Shown: positions 1 through 9,494, counted from the stretch's first letter. The stretch: DNA of 64,000 nucleotides from Maledivibacter sp. (GCA_025210375.1 JAOASB010000045.1:99826-163825), one strand, 5' to 3'. Numbers and translations are program-made. The notes: generated by a model from the letters alone, not told the origin.

Positions 1-46
1 GCAAATAAGGTTAAAATGTTTTTATAAAAGACATAAGAATTAATAA

Positions 47-205
47 TACATATATAATAACAAATCTCTTAATGAACCTTATGGAATTTTAAAATCCAAC
101 CCTATTAAATCTGTGACAAAAAAATTACAAGAGCGTATAGATATTACCTCTGAAATAATGATGCAAATTAAGAGAAGCATGCCAACTATCCATCCCATCA
201 TTTAA
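47..205 (+). other. coding-like 3' fragment, unassigned
   Basis: A frame open from about position 47 to a TAA at 203-205 reads like the end of a protein (contains NEPYGILK and IMMQIKRSMPT). It is preceded by stops at 41-46 in the same frame and has no visible ribosome site. It may be the decayed tail of a gene cut by the window edge or by a frameshift. No family recognised. Confidence 0.2.
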
Positions 206-207
206 TA

Positions 208-738
208 TCAGTCCACTAAGTTTAACAATTTTTCATAAATTTTATAATTCTCCATATCAAAGCAAACAAATATTATTTGCTTAAAATTCGGATGACTATC
301 TAAAAAATTCTTTGTGGCCTCTATAGCTATTTCAGCAGCCAATTCCTTTGGAAATTTATAGACGCCTGTGCTAATATTCGGTATGGCTAATTCATTAATG
401 TTATTTTCTAAAGCTAATTTAAATACACTCTTATAGCAGTTTTTTAATAGTTCCCTTTCATTCCCTTTATTATTCCATATGGGTCCAACTGTATGAATGA
501 CCCTATGGGCTGGAAGATTCCCTGCTGTGGTTATCACCGCATATCCGACTTTACAGCCTCCTTGACTTGCTCGAATTTTTTTACACTCTTCTAATATCTT
601 ACTGCCTCCAGCTCTATGAATAGCACCATCCACTCCACCGCCACCCATAAGACTAGTATTAGCAGCATTAACGATGGCCTGGCATTCAATTTTTGTTATG
701 TCACCATTATATATTTTCATTCTATTCCTATTCAACAT
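208..738 (-). CDS. macro-domain protein (ADP-ribose / O-acetyl-ADP-ribose hydrolase type)
   Basis: A 176-residue single macro domain. Residues about 13-45 carry the family signature [20 protein letters not shown] followed by the glycine-rich [14 protein letters not shown] loop, and a later [10 protein letters not shown] segment matches the second phosphate-binding loop. Proteins of this YmdB/MacroD size bind ADP-ribose and usually remove O-acetyl or protein-linked ADP-ribose in the cytosol. The start at 738 follows a GGGGTG ribosome site by five bases; an internal ATG at 720 is less well placed. It stands alone with no obvious operon. The domain is certain; the exact substrate is inference. 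Confidence 0.9.
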   Translation of the reverse strand: MLNRNRMKIYNGDITKIECQAIVNAANTSLMGGGGVDGAIHRAGGSKILEECKKIRASQGGCKVGYAVITTAGNLPAHRVIHTVGPIWNNKGNERELLKNCYKSVFKLALENNINELAIPNISTGVYKFPKELAAEIAIEATKNFLDSHPNFKQIIFVCFDMENYKIYEKLLNLVD

Positions 739-992
739 AATTCACCCCATATTCCTTTGACTTAAATATTGATAACTGAGTCCTTTAGCCCAGATTATTC
801 ATAGAGAGTTTGAAAATATGCGAGTAGTTTTGGCATATATACCTCTCCTCTTTTCTAAAAAAAGACCAAACAATATTTCTGTAAGTTGTATTTTATAAGC
901 GTTCCTATGAAAAAATCCGAACTTCTTACCAAGTATTTACTTGATAATTCTCTGTTCTCATATAGTCCTTTATTTTTAGTAAGTAGATCCAT

Positions 993-1232
993 TTATGCTA
1001 ATGCGTCTAAAAAGTATTTAGTGTCATTTGGATGTGATTTAAGCTTTTCTGCAATTTCAATATATGTTTTTGCTTCCTCTAGATGTGAAAATACGTCAAG
1101 TGTAGGCACTATTCTCTTTTTTAGACTTGCAATATTTCCACGTCCTTGCTCGTTAATTCTTAAGTAAAGTATTAAAGGGCGATTCCCCTCCCTCAACATA
1201 TCCATTTGCATTCTCAAATCCCCACTTTTCAA
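993..1232 (-). pseudogene. short fragment resembling GTP cyclohydrolase II C-terminal part
   Basis: An open frame of 79 codons starting only at a TTG inside the end of the upstream gene, with no ribosome site. Its text (EGNRPLILYLRINEQGRGN, then PNDTKYFLDALA at the end) resembles the LxYxRxEGRxxG region and the final NxHYLDTKA-type segment of RibA-like GTP cyclohydrolase II, but the catalytic zinc cysteines and everything before them are absent. I read it as a remnant that a deletion joined to the neighbouring reading frame. The similarity is from memory of the family, so this is a tentative call. Confidence 0.35.
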
Positions 1233-1770
1233 AGAAGTTCATTATTGCACCCTTAAATTCTTCTATTGAAATATTTTCATTAGCATTATTCCCATCCTCA
1301 TTTGCTAATTTGCTTAACAGCACTTCCAAATCCCCATGTAATTCAATTAAAAACTCCAATTCCTTATCTGACACAATGCCATCTTCTAAAAAATGATGTC
1401 CATAATAATATGTTCCATTTAAATTGGCAGAACCTAATAAAACCTCAGCTATAAAATCAAATCCCCAAAATTCATTCATATCCAAGCCAGAATCTATAAA
1501 ATATCTTCCATCATTTAAAAGCCTTTCTAATTCAAAAAAATATTTACTCGTCATAATAAATGTATGGTCTAAATGATCATACTCATCTTTTTGTACAGAA
1601 TTAATTATTCCACCAATATTGTTGGATGTACTATCTAATAGATGAAATGAATGATTTAAAAATATCCCATAATCATTCTCTCGCTCATTATTATGTTTGA
1701 TATTAATAAATATAGATAATATTAATCCTATTAATATCAACAATATTATTGTATTATACTTCCCCTTCAA
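1153..1770 (-). CDS. membrane-anchored protein of unknown function
   Basis: A 205-residue protein with one hydrophobic N-terminal segment (about residues 6-24, IILLILIGLILSIFIN) followed by a hydrophilic, mostly acidic and probably helical body. This predicts a signal anchor with an exported domain. No lipobox cysteine and no recognised domain. The TTG start is chosen because an AGGTGAG site precedes it by about seven bases. Its 3' end overlaps the GTP-cyclohydrolase-like fragment by 80 bases in another frame, so its own C-terminus may have been changed by the same rearrangement. Confidence 0.6.
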   Translation of the reverse strand: MKGKYNTIILLILIGLILSIFINIKHNNERENDYGIFLNHSFHLLDSTSNNIGGIINSVQKDEYDHLDHTFIMTSKYFFELERLLNDGRYFIDSGLDMNEFWGFDFIAEVLLGSANLNGTYYYGHHFLEDGIVSDKELEFLIELHGDLEVLLSKLANEDGNNANENISIEEFKGAIMNFFEKWGFENANGYVEGGESPFNTLLKN

Positions 1771-2113
1771 AATAACTCACCTACACTCATTTAAATTTTT
1801 TAGAATATTAATAGACTACCTGTATCCCTCTTTTGCTATTTTGTTATATTATAACATACTAAGGTCTTATTACCCTATTTACTACATATATACAACGAAT
1901 AAATTAGATTTTACTTTTTGTATGCATCAAAGTCCTTTTCAGTATAATGAAAATATATTTTAAAATGAAATGACTTTCTTTACTGTCAATATGCATACCA
2001 AATCTGTTATAATTTTACTAAACCCATTTTATTCATATTAGTTGAAAACAACTTGCAATTTTCCAAACCTACCATGAATAATATGGGCTTCGAAATAGGA
2101 TGGGGGACTATTT
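1771..2113. other. intergenic region
   Basis: Very A+T rich with no supported gene; holds the candidate promoter of the sensor kinase gene and otherwise only short imperfect repeats. Confidence 0.5.
1983..2013 (+). promoter_or_regulatory. candidate promoter of lytS-like gene
   Basis: Extended -10 TGTTATAAT (TATAAT at 2008-2013) with a weak -35 (CTGTCA near 1983-1988) about 19 bases upstream. It lies 100 bases before the kinase start. Confidence 0.4.
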
Positions 2114-3784
2114 ATGAAGTCGATGCTAATAAATTTAATATATCGAGTTGGATTCGTTATTATGCTGGCACTCATACTGTCGAAGGCTAAAGTCTTTAAA
2201 AATATATTTGCAAAGGAAACTCAGAATACAAGCGAAAAAATATTTATGGGTATTTTCTTTGGAATTTTAAGTATTGTTGGTACCTATACAGGCATATCCG
2301 TTAACGGTGCAATTTCTAATACCAGGGTAATAGGAGTTGCTGTTGGAGGCCTATTGGGAGGCCCGATGGTTGGGATATTGGCAGGTGCAATCGGAGGTAG
2401 CCATCGATTTCTTATCGATGTGGGTGGTTTTACAGCCATAAGTTGCGGAATATCTACTTTCTCTGAGGGTATTATTGCTGGTCTACTAAGCTCCAGATTT
2501 AAAAAAAGTACAAATAAAATAGTTTTTTCTATAGCCATAGGAGTAATTATTGAAACTCTTCAAATGACCTTCATACTAGTATCCGCTAAGCCATTTAATG
2601 CTGCATTAGAGCTTGTTAAAATTGTTGGAATACCCATGATCATTAATAATTCCATCGGCATAGGCGTATTTATAATGATCATTCAAAATATTAAGAATAT
2701 AACTTCTAAAGAAGTAACCCTTAGTGCTAAACAATCCCTTTTAATTGCTGATAAGACATTACAATATTTAAAAAATGGGCTTACGATGGAAACTGCAAGT
2801 AAAGCTGCCGAAGTTATATATAAATCTACGGATTTTGATGCAATAGCAATAACCGATCAATCAAAGATTCTAGCCCATATTGGTGTTGGAGATGATCATC
2901 ATTTAGCAGGTGAATTTTGCAAAACCGCCGTTACCTTCCAAGCATTACAAACAGGTCAAATGACCATTGCCAATACAAAGGAAGCCATAGGATGCTCCCA
3001 TAGAAATTGTAAATTGGTTTCATCTATAGTTGTGCCCCTAAAGGATGGGCTTGAGACCAGAGGAGCTTTAAAGCTTTATAAAACAACAGAAGAGATATTG
3101 GAGCAAGATATAGAACTTTCTAAAGGCCTTGGTAATATTTTTTCATCACAGCTGGAGCTTAGCCGATTGGAGATAATATCAAAGACAGCAATACAAGCAG
3201 AGATAAAAGCATTACAAGCCCAAATCAATCCCCATTTCCTATTTAATGCAATTAATACTATAGTATCTCTTATTAGAACCAATCCAGAATCAGCCAGAAG
3301 CTTGTTAACTCGTTTAAGTGATTATTTTAGGATGAATATGCAAGCTAACAAGGACTTTATCACTTTAAATGAAGAAATTAACCATGTAAAAGCATATTTA
3401 ATTATAGAAAAGGCCCGATTTAATGATAAACTTAATATTAATTATGATCTGAAATGCAATATGAAATACACCATTCCTCCCCTTTCTATTCAACCCCTTG
3501 TTGAAAATGCAGTTCAACATGGTGTAAATAAAAAAGTAGATGGAGGAGATATTACCATTAGAATTAGTGAATCTCAAAAATATTATACTGTAGAAGTTAT
3601 TGATGATGGAATTGGTATGACCAAAGAAAAATTAGAAGAAGTTAAGCGTTATGATGAAAGTACCGGTATTGGTATATCCAATGTATATAAACGCATAAAA
3701 AGCTGTTATGGTGATCGCTGTCAATTCATTATAAAAAGTACGGTTTACTCTGGGACGTCAATAAAAATGACCATTCCAAAATGA
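2114..3784 (+). CDS. lytS: LytS/BtsS-type sensor histidine kinase
   Basis: A 556-residue membrane kinase. Residues about 5-195 form the multi-pass 5TMR-LYT sensor domain (GGLLGGPMVGILAGAIGGSHR), residues about 210-345 look like a GAF domain, and the C-terminus is a LytS-family kinase with phospho-acceptor His374 in QINPHFLFNAINT and an ATPase with N box (PLVENAVQHG) and G box (DDGIGM). A GGATGGGGG site precedes the ATG. The response regulator follows after 16 bases. This architecture matches LytS and the pyruvate-sensing BtsS of enterobacteria. The CstA-type gene downstream makes a pyruvate-related signal a reasonable inference, not a demonstrated one. Confidence 0.9.
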   Translation: MKSMLINLIYRVGFVIMLALILSKAKVFKNIFAKETQNTSEKIFMGIFFGILSIVGTYTGISVNGAISNTRVIGVAVGGLLGGPMVGILAGAIGGSHRFLIDVGGFTAISCGISTFSEGIIAGLLSSRFKKSTNKIVFSIAIGVIIETLQMTFILVSAKPFNAALELVKIVGIPMIINNSIGIGVFIMIIQNIKNITSKEVTLSAKQSLLIADKTLQYLKNGLTMETASKAAEVIYKSTDFDAIAITDQSKILAHIGVGDDHHLAGEFCKTAVTFQALQTGQMTIANTKEAIGCSHRNCKLVSSIVVPLKDGLETRGALKLYKTTEEILEQDIELSKGLGNIFSSQLELSRLEIISKTAIQAEIKALQAQINPHFLFNAINTIVSLIRTNPESARSLLTRLSDYFRMNMQANKDFITLNEEINHVKAYLIIEKARFNDKLNINYDLKCNMKYTIPPLSIQPLVENAVQHGVNKKVDGGDITIRISESQKYYTVEVIDDGIGMTKEKLEEVKRYDESTGIGISNVYKRIKSCYGDRCQFIIKSTVYSGTSIKMTIPK

Positions 3785-3800
3785 AAGGAGATGAATTTAT

Positions 3801-4562
3801 TTGATTACATGTATTGTTGTTGATGATGAAAAACCAGCTAGGGATGAAATAAAATACCTCTTAGACAAACACCATAATTTTGAGGTTATTGGAGAAGCAG
3901 AAAATGGCGTTGCCGCCATGAACCTTATTTTGACCAATGATCCCGATGTCATATTTTGTGACATAAGTATGCCTTTATTAGATGGTATAAATTTAGCGAA
4001 AAAGATTTTAAATAAAGGCATTAATACTTATCTAGTTTATATAACAGCTTATGATGAATATGCTATTAAGGCTTTTGAATTAAATGCAGTTGATTATCTT
4101 TTAAAACCTTTAAAGGACGATAGATTCTTAACGACCCTTTCTAAAATAGAAAGCCTAAAGGAAAGTAAACAGCTAAATATGAACAGGATGGATAAATTTC
4201 TCAATGAATTCACCATACCACAGGAACGTAAGAGTCATTTGTGTTTATATAAGGAAGGTCTCCTTTATCCCGTAAAATCAGATCAAATATTGTGTATTTA
4301 TATAGAAGATAAGATAGTAAAAATAGATACTGTAAAGGGTACGTTTGAATGCTATAAATCACTATCAGAGATCGAAAACATCTTACCTGAAAACGATTTT
4401 TTTAAATGTCATCGTTCTTATATTATTAATCTTAATTATATTGAGTCAATTATTCCTTGGTTTAATAGAACTTATAGGGTGAAATTAAAGGGTCTAGATA
4501 AGGAAATCCCAATAAGCAGAAATCAGACAAATGAATTTAAAAACAAAATGCAAATTCTCTAG
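3801..4562 (+). CDS. lytT: LytTR-type response regulator
   Basis: A 253-residue regulator with an N-terminal receiver (acidic pocket DDE at residues 8-10, phospho-acceptor Asp54 in FCDISMP, Lys in LKPLK) and a C-terminal LytTR DNA-binding domain from about residue 145 (FFKCHRSYIINLNYIESI). It partners the kinase just upstream. The start is TTG, preceded by AAAGGAG about nine bases away. LytTR proteins bind direct repeats roughly two helical turns apart, and such repeats are present before the next operon at 4635-4683. Confidence 0.93.
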   Translation: MITCIVVDDEKPARDEIKYLLDKHHNFEVIGEAENGVAAMNLILTNDPDVIFCDISMPLLDGINLAKKILNKGINTYLVYITAYDEYAIKAFELNAVDYLLKPLKDDRFLTTLSKIESLKESKQLNMNRMDKFLNEFTIPQERKSHLCLYKEGLLYPVKSDQILCIYIEDKIVKIDTVKGTFECYKSLSEIENILPENDFFKCHRSYIINLNYIESIIPWFNRTYRVKLKGLDKEIPISRNQTNEFKNKMQIL

Positions 4563-4634
4563 GGTATGTCAAAAAATAAATAAGTCAGATTAATATGTGT
4601 TTTTGAAATTTTCTTAACCATTAAAAGGAAAATT

Positions 4635-4706
4635 TGTACCTCTAAGAATCAAATATGTACCATTGAAAATTAAAAACCAGTACTATTTACCCGTGTATTC
4701 TATAAT
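4635..4706 (+). promoter_or_regulatory. candidate LytTR operator and promoter
   Basis: Three GTAC-centred repeats start at 4636 (TTTGTACCTCTAA), 4657 (TATGTACCATTGA) and 4680 (CCAGTACTATTT), spaced 21 and 23 bases, about two helical turns. A TATAAT -10 lies at 4701-4706 and the third repeat covers the -35 position, where no consensus -35 exists. This is the arrangement expected for an activated LytTR promoter. Inferred from spacing and position. Confidence 0.55.
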
Positions 4707-4729
4707 TATATAGTAGGAGGCGGGTATTT

Positions 4730-5218
4730 ATGTTTTTTGAACAAACCTTAAGAAAAAAATTAGAAGCCTATTACAATTTAGAAAATGACATTTCTATTGG
4801 AGGAAAACATTTCAATTTTTTGGCCTGTTATAATCAAAGAAACTCAAAATATGTAGTTAAAAAGGAAATGGAGTTATATGCTTTTGAATACAATGAATAC
4901 ATATTTTATAAAAAACTGGAAAACATTTTCACCCACGAAAACTTAGATGCAATCAAAAACTTGATGTCCAAACATTACGATGAAGTAATTAATGTGGGTG
5001 AAGAGCATATGTCTAGTGTGATTACATTTGTATTTGAAACAGAAATACCCAATGATCAGAAATTAATAAAAGCTATTGAAAGGTTTAAATTTTACAAAAG
5101 TTTTAAGTTTGGTTTGAATGGTTGGATCAATGTAGGTATTGTGCTGATAAGTCCCAAGGATAATAAGGGATTATCAAATAAATATGCTAAGAAGGAACTA
5201 AAAAAGTTCTTGGCTTAG
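4730..5218 (+). CDS. conserved-looking protein of unknown function, first gene of cstA operon
   Basis: A 162-residue soluble protein with no signal peptide or membrane segment. It has a mixed alpha/beta look, with a basic tail (KYAKKELKKFLA). A strong TAGGAGGCGGG site precedes the ATG, and the gene ends 18 bases before cstA, so the two are very probably cotranscribed from the candidate LytTR promoter. I do not recognise the family. Position suggests an accessory or regulatory role for the transporter, but nothing in the sequence proves this. Confidence 0.75.
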   Translation: MFFEQTLRKKLEAYYNLENDISIGGKHFNFLACYNQRNSKYVVKKEMELYAFEYNEYIFYKKLENIFTHENLDAIKNLMSKHYDEVINVGEEHMSSVITFVFETEIPNDQKLIKAIERFKFYKSFKFGLNGWINVGIVLISPKDNKGLSNKYAKKELKKFLA

Positions 5219-5236
5219 TAAAGGAGGAGTATCTAT

Positions 5237-6841
5237 ATGAACTCATTGTTTCTAATCCTTATAGCAGCTGCTGTTTTCTTTGTAGCATACGTGACCTATG
5301 GTGCCTATCTATGTAAAAAATGGGGTATCGACCCAAACAGGAAAACACCTGCTCACACAATCAATGACGGCGTAGATTATATGCCGGCAAAAGCCCCAGT
5401 ATTACTTGGCCATCACTTTTCATCAATAGCAGGTGCCGGCCCAATTGTGGGCCCAATTGGTGCAGCTATATTTGGATGGGTTCCAGTATTTTTATGGATT
5501 ATAATCGGATCAGTATTTTTCGGTGGAGTCCATGATATGGGTGCATTATTCGCTTCGGTTAGACATGATGGAAAATCTTTAGGTGAAGTGATTGGTGTTA
5601 CAATCGGTAAAAATGGTAAAAAACTATTTGCTATCTTTGCATGGTTAACACTATTACTTGTAATTGCTGCATTTACTAACATCGTGGCAAATACCTTTGT
5701 TGCGGTACCTGAAGCAGCAACTGCATCGGTATTATTCATTGCCGTAGCAATTATATTTGGAGTTTTCGTATATAGACGGGGCGTAAGCCTTGCAGTCGGT
5801 AGTATTATCGGTGTAGCATTACTAATTCTAAGTATTTATATAGGAACGATTCATCCATTGGTACTTGGAAAAACCTCTTGGATGTTTATTCTACTTGCTT
5901 ATATCTTTGTGGCAAGTGTGACGCCTGTATGGATTCTATTGCAGCCAAGGGATTACTTAAACTCATTCTTACTATATGCCATGTTAATTGGTGGATTTGT
6001 TGGTGTAATCTTTATGAGACCAACAATAGAGTTAGCCCCAGTTACAAGCTTTACTATTGGTAAAGCAACCCTATTCCCTATGCTGTTTGTAACCGTTGCC
6101 TGCGGAGCTATTTCTGGATTCCATTCCCTTGTTGGCTCTGGAACAACTGCAAAGCAAATCGATAATGAAAAGGATATTAAGCTTATTGGTTATGGTTCAA
6201 TGCTTATTGAAGGTATATTAGCAACACTTGCCATTGTAACTGCAGGTTATATTGCCGGTGATAAGTTAACAGAATTACTAGCTAATGGTGGCCCTGTAAA
6301 TGTATTCTCAAATGGTATTGGGGATTTTATGACTTCCTTTGGATTACCTTTCGCTACGGGTAAAAGCTTTGTTGCTCTTGCAATATCAGCATTTGCATTA
6401 ACAAGCTTAGATACAGCAACAAGACTTGCTAGATTCATATTCCAAGAGTTCTTTGATGTATCAAAGGAATCAACTCCATCACCACTTACCAATAGATATG
6501 TATCTACATGTATTACGGTTGTTGTAGGTGGAGGATTAGCATTTAAAGGTTGGAAGGCCATATGGCCATTGTTTGGATCAGCTAACCAATTACTTGCAGC
6601 CCTTGCTTTATTAGCAATTGGCGTTTGGTTAAAGCAATCTGGCAAAAACCATAAGATGGCAACTATTCCAATGGTATTTATGTTTGCCGTTACCCTTGTT
6701 GCACTTGTTCAATTGATGATTGCTAATATCGGTAATCGCCTATTACTATTCTTCTCCGTAGCTTTATTTGTATTGGCTATAGTTCTAATTATACAAGCTA
6801 AATCTGCATTCAGCAAAGCTACAGCTGTTTCAAAAAAATAA
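5237..6841 (+). CDS. cstA: CstA-family carbon-starvation / pyruvate-type transporter
   Basis: A 534-residue integral membrane protein with about 14 hydrophobic segments. It carries CstA hallmarks: GHHFSSIAGAGPIVGP near residue 58, DMGALFASVRHDGKSLGEV near residue 100, and SGTTAKQIDNE in the middle. Members such as CstA and BtsT import pyruvate or peptides with protons. This copy is of the short clade. An AAGGAGG site lies nine bases before the ATG. Its position behind a LytS/LytTR pair mirrors BtsSR control of btsT in Escherichia coli. Substrate is inferred. Confidence 0.93.
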   Translation: MNSLFLILIAAAVFFVAYVTYGAYLCKKWGIDPNRKTPAHTINDGVDYMPAKAPVLLGHHFSSIAGAGPIVGPIGAAIFGWVPVFLWIIIGSVFFGGVHDMGALFASVRHDGKSLGEVIGVTIGKNGKKLFAIFAWLTLLLVIAAFTNIVANTFVAVPEAATASVLFIAVAIIFGVFVYRRGVSLAVGSIIGVALLILSIYIGTIHPLVLGKTSWMFILLAYIFVASVTPVWILLQPRDYLNSFLLYAMLIGGFVGVIFMRPTIELAPVTSFTIGKATLFPMLFVTVACGAISGFHSLVGSGTTAKQIDNEKDIKLIGYGSMLIEGILATLAIVTAGYIAGDKLTELLANGGPVNVFSNGIGDFMTSFGLPFATGKSFVALAISAFALTSLDTATRLARFIFQEFFDVSKESTPSPLTNRYVSTCITVVVGGGLAFKGWKAIWPLFGSANQLLAALALLAIGVWLKQSGKNHKMATIPMVFMFAVTLVALVQLMIANIGNRLLLFFSVALFVLAIVLIIQAKSAFSKATAVSKK

Positions 6842-6875
6842 ATAGGCTATAAAGGAACTTTGTTTTAGTAAAATT

Positions 6876-6927
6876 GGCTGTCACAAAGTCACGAAGCAAC
6901 TGATTTCTTAGTGACTTTATGACAGCC
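6876..6927 (+). terminator. hairpin after cstA
   Basis: A long inverted repeat, GGCTGTCACAAAGTCAC against GTGACTTTATGACAGCC, follows the cstA stop by 35 bases and is followed by a T-rich stretch (CTTATTTATT). It could terminate or attenuate before the next two genes. Confidence 0.65.
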
Positions 6928-6947
6928 CTTATTTATTAAGGATGGTG

Positions 6948-7238
6948 ATGGCAAATGGGATAAAGTCAATATTAGAAAATATAAAGCTATTTTTTATAGG
7001 GGCTTTAGACATGCAAGGAAAAGCCCATGGTCATATAGAAAATGAAGCCTCTGAAGCCATGGATCAGTTTATGCTTTTATGCTTTGGAGATATACTAGGT
7101 GTTGATTTACCCACAACATATTATGCATTAGAGCTATTACCCTATTTGGCTGAAGAACTTGAGAAATGGCAGATGAGAATGACTGATAAAAAATCGATTT
7201 GGGAAGAGAAAGCGGGCAAATTGGACATAGACCCATAG
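6948..7238 (+). CDS. small protein of unknown function upstream of ArsA-like ATPase
   Basis: A 96-residue protein, largely helical by appearance. An N-terminal amphipathic stretch (IKSILENIKLFFIGALDMQGKA) precedes a HGHIENEASEAMDQFM segment. The ATG at 6948 is preferred over 6942 because AAGGA sits about five bases before it. It ends 13 bases before the ATPase start, so the two are coupled. No family recognised. A role as partner or client of the ATPase is only an inference from coupling. Confidence 0.7.
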   Translation: MANGIKSILENIKLFFIGALDMQGKAHGHIENEASEAMDQFMLLCFGDILGVDLPTTYYALELLPYLAEELEKWQMRMTDKKSIWEEKAGKLDIDP

Positions 7239-7251
7239 AAGGAGGATGATC

Positions 7252-8172
7252 ATGGGAAAGATAATTTTTTTCGGTGGTAAAGGTGGCGTTGGTAAAACTA
7301 GTTGTTCTACGGCTTTTGCTCTTTCAAAAGCTAGATCTGGTCTAAAAACATTACTTGTGTCAACTGATCCTGCCCATTCAATCTCAGATTTGTTCCATTG
7401 TCAGATAGGTAATAAATTGACCCAACTAGAAGCAAATCTTTTTGGTGTGGAAATAAATCCAGAAAAGGAGAGTAATGCTTATATAGCAAAGATCAGAAAA
7501 AATTTACATTCAATAATGAGTCCAATAATTATGGAAGAAATAAATAAACAGTTAGATGCGGCCAGTGTATCTCCCGGAACCCATGAATCGGCCCTATTTG
7601 ATAAGATGATTGAACTTATTATTTATACATCAAAGGACTTTGATTATATTATTTTTGACACTGCACCTACTGGTCATACCTTGAGATTATTATCTTTGCC
7701 CGAGATGCTTGGTGCATGGATGGACAGCCTTATTAGTAAACGAAAAAAGACTTTAAGCTTAAGAAACATGATAGGCAAAAATAATGGGACTAATGATCCA
7801 ATTATCGAGATTTTATCTAACCGCAAAAAAAATCTTGCATTGGCAAGGGAGATAATGATAGATGGAGAAAATCTACAATTTATTTTTGTATTGAATGCAG
7901 AAAAAATGCCTATAGAGGAAACAAAAAAAGCAGTCAAAATGTTACAATCCTATGATATAAACGTGGCTGCTTTAATAGTTAATAAAATTTTACCTGAAGA
8001 TAGCTTAGATGAATTTTGGAGGAATAAAAAAATTAAAGAAGTGGAGTACCTTAAAATCATCGAACAAGAAATCCCCGTTGATAAGCTATACAAGATCCCA
8101 CTTTTCAATTTTGATATGGATGCCTATACTATTAATGAAATGGTTAATTATTTAAATTCACCTAAACACTAA
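7252..8172 (+). CDS. ArsA/Get3-like P-loop ATPase
   Basis: A 306-residue single-domain deviant Walker A ATPase. GGKGGVGKTS near residue 8 is the signature P-loop with the intradimer lysine, LVSTDPAHSISDLF is switch I, and DTAPTGHTLRLL near residue 140 is the ArsA/Get3 signature. ArsA drives arsenite export and Get3/TRC40 guides tail-anchored proteins. No ArsB, ArsR or ArsD is nearby, so arsenic resistance is not supported. The ATG at 7252 is chosen over 7246 for its spacing to AAGGAGG. The stop overlaps the convergent lipoprotein gene by four bases. The partner protein is unknown. Confidence 0.88.
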   Translation: MGKIIFFGGKGGVGKTSCSTAFALSKARSGLKTLLVSTDPAHSISDLFHCQIGNKLTQLEANLFGVEINPEKESNAYIAKIRKNLHSIMSPIIMEEINKQLDAASVSPGTHESALFDKMIELIIYTSKDFDYIIFDTAPTGHTLRLLSLPEMLGAWMDSLISKRKKTLSLRNMIGKNNGTNDPIIEILSNRKKNLALAREIMIDGENLQFIFVLNAEKMPIEETKKAVKMLQSYDINVAALIVNKILPEDSLDEFWRNKKIKEVEYLKIIEQEIPVDKLYKIPLFNFDMDAYTINEMVNYLNSPKH

Positions 8173-9494
8173 AGCTCTTTGTTGATAGGAAAATTATCAG
8201 CAACATCTAATAATTCTTGTGTATCTATATCACCTGAAATGTTGCTGGTTTTCTCACTTTCTGATCCACTATTATAGCTTTTTATTTCATTCCAAATGGA
8301 AGTATAATAACCTGCTCTGATAACCACATATTCAAAAAACGTCTCAGCAGGGCTATCATTATGCTTTGAATAATCGTACTCCTTACTGTTTACTAGCTCT
8401 GAATGTTTAGCAATCAAATTAATACATTTTTCTGTCATTCCTAGGTCAGCATATGCATTTAACAATTTAACAAAACATTCAGGTGTAGGACTTGTTTCAA
8501 ATAAGGCTTCACTTTCCTCTTTAATATTTTCATAATATTGTTTCGTTAAATCAAAGGAAAAATTATATTTTTCACCTTGTAACTCATTGACTAAATCTAA
8601 ACCTGTCCAAGTTGAAACATATCCCCCTCCACCTGGATGATCACTTATTAGTTCCATGACTCCATCTTTATTGACGTCTTTATATTTTAGCTCCTCAAAC
8701 TCATGCCCATAAAAGGACGCAACATATTTATCATTAATGTCTTCAACAACAAGAATTGTTTTATAACCTAATATATCCTCCAACGCAAAAAATATTTCCT
8801 CCATCCCATCCCTATCTTTGTCCTCAATATTTAATATATCCCTAGCTGTATTAGCTACACTAATAATTTCATTTGTATTTTCATCATTTATATTTTGAGA
8901 ATCGAAAATCATCTTCATATTTTCACCGTCAATTTTATAAATCTTAAACTGATTAAAGGTTTGATCCATTCTTTCCCTTAGATTCTCCTGCAAAAAAAAT
9001 TCCACCCTATATAAATAGCCTTCATCTCCAGAAGTTATAGTAGTTTCAAATACTTTACTTGATTCATTACTCTTTTCTAATACCTTCTCTACTTCAACAA
9101 TTCCGTCAATATTTTCGATATCAATTTTAGTTAGCATATTACTAACATCCTTCAATCTCGGTTGATACCACTTAATTTTGGAGAAATACTCTTTATATTT
9201 TGACGATGTAAATATATATCCATATTTTGCATAGACGGCATTTCTCAGTATACTTAATTCTTTTTTATCTAAATTCTCTAATTTTGTAATGTCAATTATG
9301 CTATCAAGGTTAAAAATTTCTTCTTTTATATTTATTTCATGTTTTATATCACTAGTTATATTTTCCGTGGATACTTCTTCCTTAATAGAATTAGGGGCCT
9401 TTACAACGGTATCCTGTGATTTTTCTCTATCACCACATGAACAACTGAAAATCATCATAAACATTACCATTAAACAAACCATATATTTTTTCAT
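8169..9494 (-). CDS. lipoprotein with YARHG domain and Ca-binding-like motifs
   Basis: A 441-residue exported lipoprotein. The signal peptide ends in a lipobox-like IFSCSC, so a cysteine near residue 18-20 should be lipidated. Residues about 70-130 match the YARHG domain (LRNAVYAKYGYIFTSSKYKEYFSKIKWYQP split over two short motifs). Two DxDxDG-type loops, KDRDGMEEI and DVNKDGVMEL, resemble VCBS/EF-hand-like calcium sites. The C-terminal third is helical and without a recognised domain. It is probably a surface protein facing the cell wall. Convergent with the ATPase gene. Substrate unknown. Confidence 0.8.
   Translation of the reverse strand: MKKYMVCLMVMFMMIFSCSCGDREKSQDTVVKAPNSIKEEVSTENITSDIKHEINIKEEIFNLDSIIDITKLENLDKKELSILRNAVYAKYGYIFTSSKYKEYFSKIKWYQPRLKDVSNMLTKIDIENIDGIVEVEKVLEKSNESSKVFETTITSGDEGYLYRVEFFLQENLRERMDQTFNQFKIYKIDGENMKMIFDSQNINDENTNEIISVANTARDILNIEDKDRDGMEEIFFALEDILGYKTILVVEDINDKYVASFYGHEFEELKYKDVNKDGVMELISDHPGGGGYVSTWTGLDLVNELQGEKYNFSFDLTKQYYENIKEESEALFETSPTPECFVKLLNAYADLGMTEKCINLIAKHSELVNSKEYDYSKHNDSPAETFFEYVVIRAGYYTSIWNEIKSYNSGSESEKTSNISGDIDTQELLDVADNFPINKEL

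Noticed and set aside
7252..8172. Arsenical pump ATPase as functional name
   Set aside because: No arsB, arsD, arsR or acr3 gene nearby and only one ATPase domain, so arsenic export is not supported despite the ArsA signature.
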